Source of the DNA: Lineus longissimus
Taxonomy: Eukaryota; Nemertea; Pilidiophora; Heteronemertea; Lineidae
Length of the DNA stretch: 64,000 nt
Assembly (NCBI RefSeq): GCF_910592395.1
Contig: NC_088322.1
Location: forward strand, 13,945,431-14,009,430
Reading direction: 5' to 3'
Under the pieces are notes generated by a model. That model saw only the letters and a program-made list of their open reading frames with translations. It did no database searches and had not been told where the DNA came from. Positions 43,580-54,402 of the stretch are shown here, in pieces. Both the position numbers and the translations under genes were made by a program. The first letter of the stretch is position 1; each line of letters opens with the position of its first letter.

Positions 43580-46182
43580 CTATAAAGAGTACAGTTTCTC
43601 TCCTGTCCCATGGTCATTGCCATTTATTAACGTATTTTCGTCTTCGTACGGCGGTGGTGAGCTCTGATACGGCGGGGGCTGTTCTGAATTCAAGTCATCC
43701 AGGTCCGGCACGTTATTTCGGATCTTCTGCTGTTTTTGTAGTTCTCGGAATCCTGGGGAAAATGATAGGATGTTATTTTGGTTTTCAAAGTTTACTGTGT
43801 TGGAAATACAAGCTGCAAGTATAGTCTTTTTGAAAAATTGAATAAAAAATATCTTTAATCCCACCCAATCAACCTTTAGGCTTGATTTTCATTTCAGTTG
43901 TTTTCAAACTGTAAATCTGAGGCAAATTTGATAATTCATTTTTTACTACATGAACTTTCAAAATTGGCCAAAGAGCATCTGTTTATAACTATACAGCAAT
44001 GAGGTGCGGTGTTAATTTGGCACCAAGGATGAGCACCTGGTAGAAAGAAAAGCACTAACCATCTCCAAGCCGGTTGCCACCAGGTATCGGAGGCAGGTTT
44101 CCAAGATCTAATAACCCATCACTTGGCCCTGCAAGCGGTGAAACCTCCTCCTCCTCCGCTGGTTTTTTCTTCTTTGGCTTCTTATTCCGTGGACTTTTTA
44201 TTTCACCAAATTTGCTTCCGATCGGGACGGCCGCTTCGCCCAAGTTTGTGCCATCGTCAACGATGTCGTCTGATAGCATCGGTTGGGTTTTCTTCTTCCT
44301 CGGCAGGTTTTTGTCTGCTTGGAGGATCGGAGCCGGCCCAGGTAGGCTGGTGTCTGTAACACAATGATAACAAACTTCATCGTGGTTGCCCCGCAATAGT
44401 TTTTTCATTTCATTATGAATACTATAAACATCAAGTTTCAGCAAATTCGCTAGCATGATAACTGCACCACAGCATAGTATACCACTTCATGTCTATTTTC
44501 TTGAGCCACCAATAACCACGAATGGCATATCCCTTGTACAACTTGACACTTACCGATGTCCTGCGGAAGGCCTTCAATGACCAGCTTGGCACCCTTGCTA
44601 AGTTTATCACAGAGTAGCGCGATATGCTTCTTAAGTTTTTGCGTATCTTTCGGCGGGGTGAGAGGGGATGGATTGATGGCTTGGTCTTTGGAGTTCTTGG
44701 CGAGGCAGGTCCGCAGCAGATGTGTGATCGCACAGTCGACCATCTCTTCCCAGCCCTTGAGAACAATCAAGTTTAGAGTAGGTTAGATTAACTCTACCAT
44801 ACCAGTATAAACCAGGTACTTACACTACATACTGCTGGCACAAAGTGATCCATTCAGCAAAATTTTCCCCAAGTTTTCTCGTGCTAGGTACTTTACAATG
44901 CAACTTTTCCTAAGCGGAATTGGGATCCAGGCCACCTGCTCTACATGTATACCTGGTGTGCCCAGGGGAACGGAACACTCCCAAATCCGCAGTAGTGAAA
45001 GGGTTAAGGACGCGTACCTGGTCTTCAGAATCGTTAACCTGCGGACACAGACTGCTCTGCAGCACGTAGAACTCCTTATCGGACATGTTGGTCCACAATA
45101 GTATCAGTAGATTAAGAAGGTAGGTGGCAGCACTGAGAGAGCTCGAGACCCTGGCAAGGTTACGCACGTTTTCCTCTGCGGCATCTGCGAGGGCTAGGAG
45201 CTGAAAAAACAGACGGACCACAAAACTATTTAGTTCTCATACATTGGTAAGTACATTTTCAAGTCCAATTGGACAGACTTGATGTTACAATTGCAGTCAC
45301 AAGTACTTCAAGACAACTGTTCAGAGATAGATGCCAACACTGCCTGCAGTGGATTACCAAGATTTTTAAAAACAAAACTATAAGTACTTTTCAGCATTTT
45401 GCAAGTGACCTTCATTATTTCGAATGGGTTTTTGAAGCAAACTTTCCGTAGATCCAGAGAAATCCTAGGTTGGCAGCCCTGACTGTCGCTGGCATAGGTC
45501 AGCGCAAAGGAATGCTGGGGAATCGAGAGGCTGCAGAGATACAAGAGTTCACCCTCGAGCAACAAAGTGGCCAAGAAATGGAGGCTTGAACCTACCACCC
45601 ACAGATTCTGAGCAAGAGACCAGAAGCATCACACCCATTTTTACCTGTCTGTAAGTACCATCCAGTAATGTATCCAAATTCGACAACGGTGTAGGCGTTT
45701 TATCTTTGAATCTGGTCAGCAGTCTGCGTTGAATGGCACGGAACTGGGATGCCCTCTGGGCAAGAAGGTCCTTGTACTTATTTTGGTTTGAACGCACCTA
45801 CAAGTAAGAATACAAAATAGAAACTCTTATAAAACTGTCAAAGTCCTCTAGGTGCACTGTAGATTGGTGAAGCGACTGATTTTTTAACCGAGTATGAATG
45901 CACAGTGCTTGAGAGCACGTGAAGGAGCACACATTTGTTAAAACTGTAGAAATACACATGTTTCTCTTGATAGGCACAAATCTGTCCCTCCTCCAAATTT
46001 ATCACTTACTTCAAAATGTTGCTCCAGGACCTCAAAATATTCATGCAGTGGCAGTGCACCGCTAAAGGATGCCTGGAATCCATCTTGGTTTTTACCCTTA
46101 AAGTAACCGCTCAGTCGGTTGACGAGCTCGTTGGCGAGAAGCCACATTGGTTCGAAGCTGTCACACTGAAGACGGTAGCGCT
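43580..46182 (-). CDS. BBS9: BBS9 copy III, exons B1-B6
   Basis: B1 46010-46182, B2 45645-45797, B3 45018-45200, B4 44554-44755, B5 44060-44353 and B6 43580-43752. Exon lengths (173, 153, 183, 202, 294, 173 bp) and phases equal those of copy II, with all splice sites kept and no stop before EKLYSL. The tail differs only slightly (INGNDHG for INGSGHG). It continues from exon C at 46509-46604, and keeps the lysine run and both PPPY motifs. That exons stay intact in two separate copies suggests either very recent duplication or retained function. Confidence 0.94.
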
Positions 46183-46508
46183 CTGAGAACAGAAAAGTTT
46201 ATGATTTGATGACAGTTTTGGGGAGAACTTTATGACTGTTCTGTTGATTGCAGGTTATTGCACAGGAAAGTTTGAAAGATCACAGCAGAATCATCTGAAC
46301 ATCTGTTCTGTCTTACTGTTGCTTTTTCATTTCTGTTTTGGCTCAAAAGGCAATCTAAACGAGTTTAATTTGAATTCCAATGTTTTTACTGAAGACCCCA
46401 TATCATCAGGAGAAGAATATAATCACAACTGGTGGGAAATTCCATTATCCTGCATTGGATAGGAAATGGAAATGTCATGGCCTACATATTATTATTCACA
46501 GATCTTAC

Positions 46509-46604
46509 GTGATGTCTTTGATGCCAACACTGTGACCACAGGACCCCCATAGTACTGGAACCCCAAGGCATTGCCGGGACCATCAGCATAGTCACCAAGA
46601 AGAT
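46509..46604 (-). CDS. BBS9: BBS9 copy III, exon C
   Basis: 96-bp exon, same splice sites. One replacement (VVTVLASKTS for VVTMLASKTS). The antisense open frame seen in units 1 and 2 is broken here by a single-base deletion and a stop, while the BBS9 frame is unharmed, which supports BBS9 as the real coding strand. Confidence 0.9.
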
Positions 46605-48288
46605 CTGAAAATACAATCAATACACCTTGTTGTTACTTTTAACACAACTAATTTCTTGTGCGATTTGAATTTAAACTAGTGCACTGGCACCATACACTTT
46701 TTTTGCCCTCCAGTTGTCTAAGAGTAATAAATAGACAGACCAGTAAACTATGTCCAGAAATGAGTGGTCATAAGATAAAAAAAATAACTATGATATCACT
46801 CTAGGCCATGGGACAAATCTCAAACTTGTTATCACTGACAATATTGACTTGATAAGGCTCATTATTCAAAACACCTACCCAGCTTAATATAATGGTTCCT
46901 AAAAGATTGCCTTTTTAGGTCATGGTTTAGTTATAGATTCGGTATCCGACAAATATTTAAGACGGGCGTAGCCAGGGCGCACTAGCAAAACCGACTACAG
47001 CTGACATCAAGTTAGGTGTAATAATAGAACAGGTTTGCCTTTAGTTGGATTTTGTTCAAGTAGTTTGTGCCTTGATAAGCACACAATAACTGGATTTATC
47101 AACAGAAACATTGGTTGAGTATATAAATTCTTCGGTGTGTGACTTATCTGATATACAAGCATGCAGCTTCGCCAATGGATGGAAATAACGCATTTGTTAT
47201 CTCAGCCTCATGTGCGAACAGGAAGGAGTTCAAGGTGTAGTCCAACATACCAGTGTTAAAAATTAAATCACTTTCTTTGGTCACATTTGAGGAAGCTATG
47301 CAAAACAAATACTTTTCAATGGATCTTCCATGGAGAGTTGGCAACATGTATGCACATTTTGAAGCATAACGCTATGAAATATAAGTTTTCATATCAAAAC
47401 TCAAGGCACTTGATGACATTAGAATATACCTTCCATATCTAGTGAATAGAGACTTGGCTCACGACACCATCTCAAAGGATCCTCGGAAAAAGGTAAGAAT
47501 TTTTTCTCCAGCTGTTACAGTAAGACCAAAGTTTTGCCAAGAGGTGAGACAAGGTCACCAAAGCTGGTTATGCTTGAAATTATGTGAAAAAAGTTATTTG
47601 CAATAAACTATGTGAACACAATGTACACGCAATGTACACAAATTTTATTCGTGTACAAAACCCTGTAACTGAAGATGATCTTTGGATTGCTGACAGTGGT
47701 GACCCCTGTGGCAGTCTGAAAAAACCATAGAGATGGGAGATCACCAGTGCCCATATGTAAACTAATACCTTCTCTGCAGAGCACACGTCATTTTATTATT
47801 AGTTCTACTATCTGACAGTCAGGGATGGTGCCTTTGTTTCTTTTCAGCGTTAAATATTGGCCATAATACTCGAGGAGGTTCATCCAGCGATCCCCACAGC
47901 TTGGTCTTTAGCTCTACTGCCTCTGGCCAACTCTTTAGTCATGGCAGGGAAGTCAAGAAATCCTGCAGTATGTGGCTGAAATTTGGATGGCACTCCCGTA
48001 CAGTATGTCAAGTCTTTTTTGAGTAGGCTCATCACCTCTGTTTCCAGTTAAGGGAAATAAAAGGTTCCATTCTCTCTAGGAGTCTGAGAGTATTCAATAT
48101 ATGGCTGTAATTTGCCCGACGCCAATCGAAGCAATCAGGATGGTGCATTGCACCATGATCTCCGCCAGCCTCTCCTCTTCTTCCTTTCTCAGTTTTTTTA
48201 AGTCGGAGAATTACTCACTATCAGGTTGTTCACTCATTACAGGAATAGTCACAGACCAACCGGTTGATACAAGAACTATAGCGGTTTG
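46605..48288 (+). other. 5' flank of receptor gene 3
   Basis: As in unit 2, without the 260-bp segment. The 62-codon frame (48101-48289) again overlaps the receptor ATG as TGATG. Confidence 0.5.
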
Positions 48289-51200
48289 ATGATGTGGGGG
48301 AGACAAGCAAAAACAGCCGACCAACGACTGTTGGATGCAGTAGATAAGGGGAACTTGAAAGAGGTTAAACACGCAATCACCGCTGGTGGAGATGTCAACC
48401 AGAAAGACAAACGTGGTAAGCTACTTGTGCAAAAAGCTACTGAAAACCTCATTCGACCACTAAAAGTCCAAGACCAGGCTACAACTCAAGATGCAAAGAA
48501 AGCAATTGTAATAGAATTAGTAGAGCATCATGCCGATGTTAATGAACAGGGTGTATATCGTACAACTGCGTTAGGATATTTGCTATTACGGTATGATTTA
48601 TATTCATTATACAATGATAGGCAAAAACTGATTCTGCTTGATGTTGTCAGAGTGTTGTTGAATAATGGTGCTGATGTCAACATCAAGGATATTGGTGGTA
48701 AATCTCCTTGGCACAGAGCAGCTAAGATACCTTCCATTGAACTTCTGAAGTTATTTTTTGAGCACCAGTCTGATGTGAATGTCAGGGGTACAGGTGATCA
48801 AACTGCACTTCATATTGCTGATGACACAGACATTGATAGATTATTGATCCAAAACAAGGCTGATGTCAATGCTACAGACAATGAAGGCAGAAGTCCACTC
48901 TTGTATGCGGCAGAGGGAGGTAACATTGATGTAGTCAGATTATTGATCCAAAACAAGGCTGATGTCCATGCTACAGACAATGAAGGCAGAAGTCCATTCT
49001 CGTATGCGGCAGAGGGAGGTAACATTGATGTAGTCAGATTATTGATAGAAAACAAGGCTGATGTCCATGCTACAGACAATGAAGGCAGAAGTCCACTCTC
49101 GTATGCGGCACAGGGAGGTAACATTGATGTAGTCAGATTATTGATAGAAAACAAGGCTGATGTCCATGCTACAGACAATGAAGGCAGAAGTCCACTCTCG
49201 TATGCGGCAGAGGGAGGTAACATTGATGTAGTCAGATTATTGATAGAAAACAAGGCTGATGTCCATGCTACAGACAAAAAAGGCAGTAGTCCACTCTCGT
49301 ATGCGGCAAGGGGAGGTAACATTGATGTAGTCAGATTATTGATAGAAAACAAGGCTGATGTCCATGCTACAGACAATGAAGGCAGAAGTCCACTCTCGTA
49401 TGCGGCAAGGGGAGGTAACATTGATGTAGTCAGATTATTGATAGAAAACAAGGCTGATGTCCATGCTACAGACAAAAAAGGCAGTAGTCCACTCTCGTAT
49501 GCGGTACAGAGAGGTGACTATGGTGTAGTCAGATTATTGATAGAAAACAAGGCTGATGTCAATGCTATAGACAATAAAGGCAGAAGTCCACTCTCGTATG
49601 CGGCAAGGGGAGGTAACATTGATGTAGTCAGATTATTGATAGAAAGCAAGGCTGATGTCAATGCTACAGACAAAGCAGGCAGAAGTCCACTCTCGTATGC
49701 GGTACGGAGAGGTGACTATGGTGTAGTCAGATTATTGATAGAAAACAAGGCTGATGTCAATGCTATAGACAATAAAGGCAGAAGTCCACTCTCGTATGCG
49801 GTAAAGGGAGGTAACATTGATGTAGTCAGATTATTGGTAGAAAACAAGGCTGATGTCCATGCTACAGACGATGATGGCAGCAGTCCACTCTCGTATGCGG
49901 CAGAGGAAGGTAACATTGATGTAGTCAGATTATTGATAGAAAACAAGGCTGATGTCCATGCTACAGACAATAAAGGCAGAAGTCCACTCTCGTATGCGGC
50001 AGAGGAAGGTAACATTGATGTAGTCAGATTATTGATAGAAAACAAGGCTGATGTCAATGCTACAGACAATGAAGGCAGTAGTCCACTCTCGCATGCGGTA
50101 CAGGGAGGTAACATTGATGTAGTCAGATTATTGATAGAAAACAAGGCTGATGTCCATGCTACAGACAATGAAGGCAGAAGTCCACTCTCGCATGCGGTAC
50201 AGGGAGGTAACATTGATGTAGTCAGATTATTGATAGAAAACAAGGCTGATGTCCATGCTACAGACAATAAAGGCAGAAGTCCACTCTCGTATGCGGCAGG
50301 GAGAGGTAACATTGATGTAGTCAGATTATTGATAGAAAACAAGGCTGATGTCCATGCTACAGACAATAAAGGCAGAAGTCCACTCTTGTATGCGGCAATG
50401 AGAGGTCACATTGATGTAGTCAGATTATTCATAGAAAACAAGGCTGATGTCAATGCTACAGACAATGAAGGCAGAAGTCCACTCTCGTATGTGGCAGAGG
50501 GAGGTAACATTGATGTAGTCAGATTATTGATAGAAAACAAGGCTGGTGTCAATGCTACAGACAATGAAGGCAGAAGTCCACTCTCGTATGCGGCAGGGAG
50601 AGGTTACATTGATGTAGTCAGATTATTGATAAAAAACAAGGCTGATGTCAATGCTACAGACAATGAAGGCAGAAGTCCACTATCGTATGCGGCAGGGAGA
50701 GGTTACATTGATGTAGTCAGATTATTGATAGAAAACAAGGCTGATGTCGATGCTACAGACAATGAAGGGAGAAGTCCACTCTCGTATGCGGTACAGAGAG
50801 GTAACATTGATGTAGTCAGATTATTGATAGAAAACAAGGCTGATGTCAATGCTAAAGATAGCGGAGGTCTCAAGCTTCTTAGTCTCGCAACACAAAACAA
50901 AGAAATATTTGATGAACTGATTAGATGTGGGACAGAAATTGATGTCTCAGATCAAAGAGGTCTAAGTAACCTACACATTGGATTAGCGAGTGTCAGTGAG
51001 AGCTTATTGTATGTTCTTGAGGATACAGATGATTCACATGATACACATGAGCCAAGGCAGAAGAAGGAGAAAACTGTCAATGCTCCTGGAAGTTACGACA
51101 GGACAATGCTTCATGTCGCTGCAACCCTTGGGCTCACTAAACACATGTCAGTCTTGCTCCGATATCGTGGAATAAATGTGAATGCCTGTGACATCTTCAG

Positions 51201-52821
51201 CATGACCTGTCTTCATTATGCAACAATAATAGGAAATGAAGACATAATCCGTAACCTTCTCAAGGCCGATTTTGGAGCACTGGATACTGCAGAGAGGTCT
51301 GTTTTGCATATTGCAGCAATCTATGGACATTGCAAATCGATAGAAACAATCACTCAAATTCAAAAGGACTTGCTTCCTCATGTAGGAGACAAACAAGGAC
51401 GGAATTGCCTACACTATGCTGTGATCTACAGAAGAGATGAAGTAGTAAAACTACTTCTCAATAATCAGCCAGATTCTCAAATCAATTATAGCAAGGACAA
51501 TAAGGGAAAGAAGCCAATAGACTATCTGTACAAATTTGAGGAAAACACTTTGATATGGAAACTGTTTGGCAATCAATCTCCAGTTATCAAAATTATCTAC
51601 AAAGACACTGACCTCTCATGCCACAAGAGTGAAACAAATCTCTTAGAGGTATCAAAACAGTGTGGTATCGGCTCTGTCAAGAGAATTTCAGGTTTTGATC
51701 TGACTACTTTTGCAAAACAAATCAAATCAAAAGTTGAGGAGGTGATCCGTGAAGCTATACCAGAGTCTGGTAATGTTGAAGTCATTGGTTGTGGAAGTTC
51801 CTTTGAAGGTTCAAAAGTTGGACTTCCAGATGAACTAGATTTCATGGTCAAACTATATTCAGTTTATAAGCAAAAACTGAATAGGGAGGGCTATGGAGAG
51901 ATGGCAAGAGATAAAGAAATGACTACACAACTGAACATAGACAATACACCATATGGTATATGGCTGTGGAATAGACTGATGATCTACTGGAGTGAACATC
52001 AGCGTCAAAAGGAAGGTGAGCATCAAAGAACTGATCATGAACCCCAGTTTCAGATGCCATTGCCTCCAGTGCGACACCCTGATCACACAACTTGTACAAC
52101 CTGGATCTGGTTATATAGTGACAGTATGTTCAAGGATTTGGCAGTTTCAATAGATTTCGTCCCTGCTATTGAAATCAAGGATTATGGCAGGGCGAGATGC
52201 TTTATTGTTCCAAAAATACCACACAAAGAGAGCATCATCTCTAAAACTTTCACCACAGAGGAACTGAACCAACTTGGTCGCATATCCCATCCAACGATGG
52301 AGGTCGAGCTCCTACTCAACTTGGACCAACACTTGATGGATGTGTTCATAACAGCAAAGAGCCTACGAAAACCTGAGGTTTGTGGATTCAAGATGAAGAA
52401 TGACAAAGATGAGACAGTTCCAATGGGCGAGTACATTACCAGCTACAGACTGAAAACTTCATTTATGCATTTGATAGAAGTGTTTCAAGTTTCAAAGATG
52501 TCACTTGGCAAAATGGTGCTGATAGTCTATGAATATCTAGAGAAATGCCTCCAAAGGGGCGACCTACCATCGTTTTCTAAAGATACATGGGGAAGACCAG
52601 TGAATGTGCTGGAAGGATCCAGGTTGAGTAAGGAACGCAGCATTCTGGCAGCAACGAAAATGACAGAATTTGTAAGGTGTTTGTATGAAAGAGATTTCTC
52701 ATCAGTAAAAGACTTGGATTTAAAAGAGCAGCAAATTGTAGAAAGAAAGCTTGGGGACATTTTCGATGGAAGACAGAATGACCATGATGACTGGAGCCTG
52801 TCAGATTGGATGTTTTACTAG
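48289..52821 (+). CDS. Ankyrin-repeat cGAS-like receptor 3 (20 homogeneous ANK modules, extended C-terminal tail)
   Basis: Single-exon paralogue of about 1510 residues (ATG 48289 or 48292). Divergent ankyrins cover residues 1-183, 20 near-identical modules about 183-856, and distal ankyrins to about 1100. The nucleotidyltransferase has GSS (~1169), DELDFMVKL (Asp ~1184), the third Asp in VSIDFVPAIE (~1289) and SYRLKTSFMHL, all intact. Its modules favour AEGGN, AQGGN and ARGGN, plus two unusual GDYGVVRLL modules. The distal ankyrins match receptor 2 almost exactly, and the loop KDYGRARC is unique. Where receptors 1 and 2 stop at IFR, this one reads on as DGRQNDHDDWSLSDWMFY, an acidic Trp-containing tail. 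Expected role: nucleotide second-messenger synthase on ligand sensing; inferred, not shown. Confidence 0.93.
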   Translation: MMWGRQAKTADQRLLDAVDKGNLKEVKHAITAGGDVNQKDKRGKLLVQKATENLIRPLKVQDQATTQDAKKAIVIELVEHHADVNEQGVYRTTALGYLLLRYDLYSLYNDRQKLILLDVVRVLLNNGADVNIKDIGGKSPWHRAAKIPSIELLKLFFEHQSDVNVRGTGDQTALHIADDTDIDRLLIQNKADVNATDNEGRSPLLYAAEGGNIDVVRLLIQNKADVHATDNEGRSPFSYAAEGGNIDVVRLLIENKADVHATDNEGRSPLSYAAQGGNIDVVRLLIENKADVHATDNEGRSPLSYAAEGGNIDVVRLLIENKADVHATDKKGSSPLSYAARGGNIDVVRLLIENKADVHATDNEGRSPLSYAARGGNIDVVRLLIENKADVHATDKKGSSPLSYAVQRGDYGVVRLLIENKADVNAIDNKGRSPLSYAARGGNIDVVRLLIESKADVNATDKAGRSPLSYAVRRGDYGVVRLLIENKADVNAIDNKGRSPLSYAVKGGNIDVVRLLVENKADVHATDDDGSSPLSYAAEEGNIDVVRLLIENKADVHATDNKGRSPLSYAAEEGNIDVVRLLIENKADVNATDNEGSSPLSHAVQGGNIDVVRLLIENKADVHATDNEGRSPLSHAVQGGNIDVVRLLIENKADVHATDNKGRSPLSYAAGRGNIDVVRLLIENKADVHATDNKGRSPLLYAAMRGHIDVVRLFIENKADVNATDNEGRSPLSYVAEGGNIDVVRLLIENKAGVNATDNEGRSPLSYAAGRGYIDVVRLLIKNKADVNATDNEGRSPLSYAAGRGYIDVVRLLIENKADVDATDNEGRSPLSYAVQRGNIDVVRLLIENKADVNAKDSGGLKLLSLATQNKEIFDELIRCGTEIDVSDQRGLSNLHIGLASVSESLLYVLEDTDDSHDTHEPRQKKEKTVNAPGSYDRTMLHVAATLGLTKHMSVLLRYRGINVNACDIFSMTCLHYATIIGNEDIIRNLLKADFGALDTAERSVLHIAAIYGHCKSIETITQIQKDLLPHVGDKQGRNCLHYAVIYRRDEVVKLLLNNQPDSQINYSKDNKGKKPIDYLYKFEENTLIWKLFGNQSPVIKIIYKDTDLSCHKSETNLLEVSKQCGIGSVKRISGFDLTTFAKQIKSKVEEVIREAIPESGNVEVIGCGSSFEGSKVGLPDELDFMVKLYSVYKQKLNREGYGEMARDKEMTTQLNIDNTPYGIWLWNRLMIYWSEHQRQKEGEHQRTDHEPQFQMPLPPVRHPDHTTCTTWIWLYSDSMFKDLAVSIDFVPAIEIKDYGRARCFIVPKIPHKESIISKTFTTEELNQLGRISHPTMEVELLLNLDQHLMDVFITAKSLRKPEVCGFKMKNDKDETVPMGEYITSYRLKTSFMHLIEVFQVSKMSLGKMVLIVYEYLEKCLQRGDLPSFSKDTWGRPVNVLEGSRLSKERSILAATKMTEFVRCLYERDFSSVKDLDLKEQQIVERKLGDIFDGRQNDHDDWSLSDWMFY
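48835..50855 (+). repeat. 99-bp coding tandem repeat, 20 modules (receptor 3)
   Basis: Same module family. Local duplicates are visible, for example the DKKGSSPLSYA modules at about 49270 and 49470 and the GDYGVV modules at about 49510 and 49710, each ~200 bp apart, so expansion here went by two-module steps. Confidence 0.95.
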
Positions 52822-53673
52822 AAAGAGAGCATCTTTACATTTTGAGGGTATCTGTACAGAGGTATACCTTGACATCAGAAGGACTCAATCCATTCAAAAC
52901 TGCATCAGAGGGCATATGAAACAGGTATATAGTAACTCATATTGGCCTACGGAGGTCAAGTCAGAGGTTCCAGCTTTACTTGCCCCCCAGTTAATAGCAG
53001 ATTAGAACAGGTAAAATGTGCAAACTTGTACTCTACACTGTACATCAGCTGATCAGAGCTTCCAACCACTGCTGTATGAAGAAGATCTTATTTACTATTG
53101 ATTATCCAACCCATGACTCTTGGTATTTATACACTTTTAGCGTCTTACCCAAGTGTAAGAAGATGATGATTGACCCAATTTAATCTGAGTATTGTTGAAA
53201 CAACATTTCAACCTGTGCTAGCGTCAGAACTATTTCTGTGAAGACGAAATAGTGCGGATATCTTACAGATCAAATCATCTTATCACAAGTGTTACTGCAA
53301 GTGTACCAACACTGTGGCAATATTTTGGACACTTTTTTTTAATCATCAGTATTATGGGAAGCAGTAAGGAAATCGCAGCAAACCGCTTCACATCGCAAGG
53401 TGCATTTCAGCCAATCCACTAGCAACATGTTTGCACCCTTCATACAGCCGAGAGGGTGTCACAAATAATTGGACACTTGAAATTTGCCAAATGTGCAAAC
53501 TTAGTCTAATGGTGACAACAGAGTGTACATGTTCACTCAGTACAATCAAAATTGGGACTTTGCTGTCTGTGTCAAGCTGTGGGCTCCATCCCAAATGCTT
53601 TTGAGGTTATCTTGACATCATTACCATATCATGACACGATATTTGAGCACAGTGGGTTTATGATACCTGAGTA
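52822..53673. other. 3' flank of receptor gene 3
   Basis: Starts after TAG at 52819-52821. No gene or nearby AATAAA is seen. Confidence 0.5.
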
Positions 53674-53851
53674 CAGTAGAACTTGTCTACTAAGGACACC
53701 CTCGGGACTGACAAGTGTTGTCCTTAATAGAGAGGTGTCCTGATTATAGAGGTCAAATTGAATGGAAAGAACCAATTTGGGACCAAAACTAGTGTCCTTA
53801 ATAGAGAGGTGGTCCTTAATAGAGAGGCGTCCGCTAAGGGAGGTTCTACTG
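53674..53851. mobile_element. Pogo/Tc1-mariner-type MITE, 178 bp (unit 3)
   Basis: Orthologous to 10570-10747 and 29912-30089, TA-flanked, with the same length. Confidence 0.76.
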
Positions 53852-54011
53852 TATATCAGTGTCTTTTGCTTGTAACAGAAAGTAGGAATCCAATGCTAGT
53901 AGCGAGGAATATTCTATAGGAGTCCTCGACCAACTGTTCGAAACTAAGCAAATGACAAAATTGGTGTGAATTTATTAAACGTGGTGGTATTGCATTCATA
54001 TAAGCCCATTA

Positions 54012-54183
54012 GGCCGAAGTTACATAGGCCTCATTCGTTCATTTACCACGAGTCACTTTCCGGGTTTTTCTTTCATTCCTCGGTGAATGCACGCCACAAG
54101 GCCGTGCTTTTACAGGGGAACAAAAGCAAAAGGGGAAAATGAGTCCTGGGAAATGAACGAATGAGGTCTATGTAACTTCGGCC
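54012..54183. mobile_element. PIF/Harbinger-type MITE, 172 bp (unit 3 only)
   Basis: Terminal inverted repeats of about 33 bp with one mismatch (start GGCCGAAGTTACATAGGCCT, end AGGTCTATGTAACTTCGGCC), continuing imperfectly to about 50 bp. They are flanked by TTA at 54009-54011 and 54184-54186. Units 1 and 2 have a single TTA at the matching place (10905-10907, 30247-30249). A 3-bp TTA duplication and GG-starting ends are the signature of PIF/Harbinger elements. Non-coding. Confidence 0.9.
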
Positions 54184-54402
54184 TTAGATTCAACGTTAAG
54201 TTGAACTAATAACCTAAATGTAAATGATGCTTCCTTTCTTGTGCAATTATTTTAGCCTATAAATAGCACCCTCTCTAATGATATGTTAGATGTCAATGGT
54301 GTTTCAACTCGTTGAGTAATAATAGAAATGAGTGACAAATAATTTCATGTTATGTTATGTTAAATGCTAATGATGCTGCTTCCAATTTTTCTGTAATTAT
54401 AA

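Larger units (their letters stand above)
22683..46185. repeat. Segmental duplication unit 2 (tandem, ~23.5 kb)
   Basis: Second copy of the unit. It has the shortest receptor gene and the longest 80-bp minisatellite, and it alone holds the 3.2-kb triple repeat at 37899-41117. Small indels separate it from the other units, for example a run near 23440-23465 absent from both others, and loss near 36795 of about 75 bp that units 1 and 3 keep. Confidence 0.95.
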
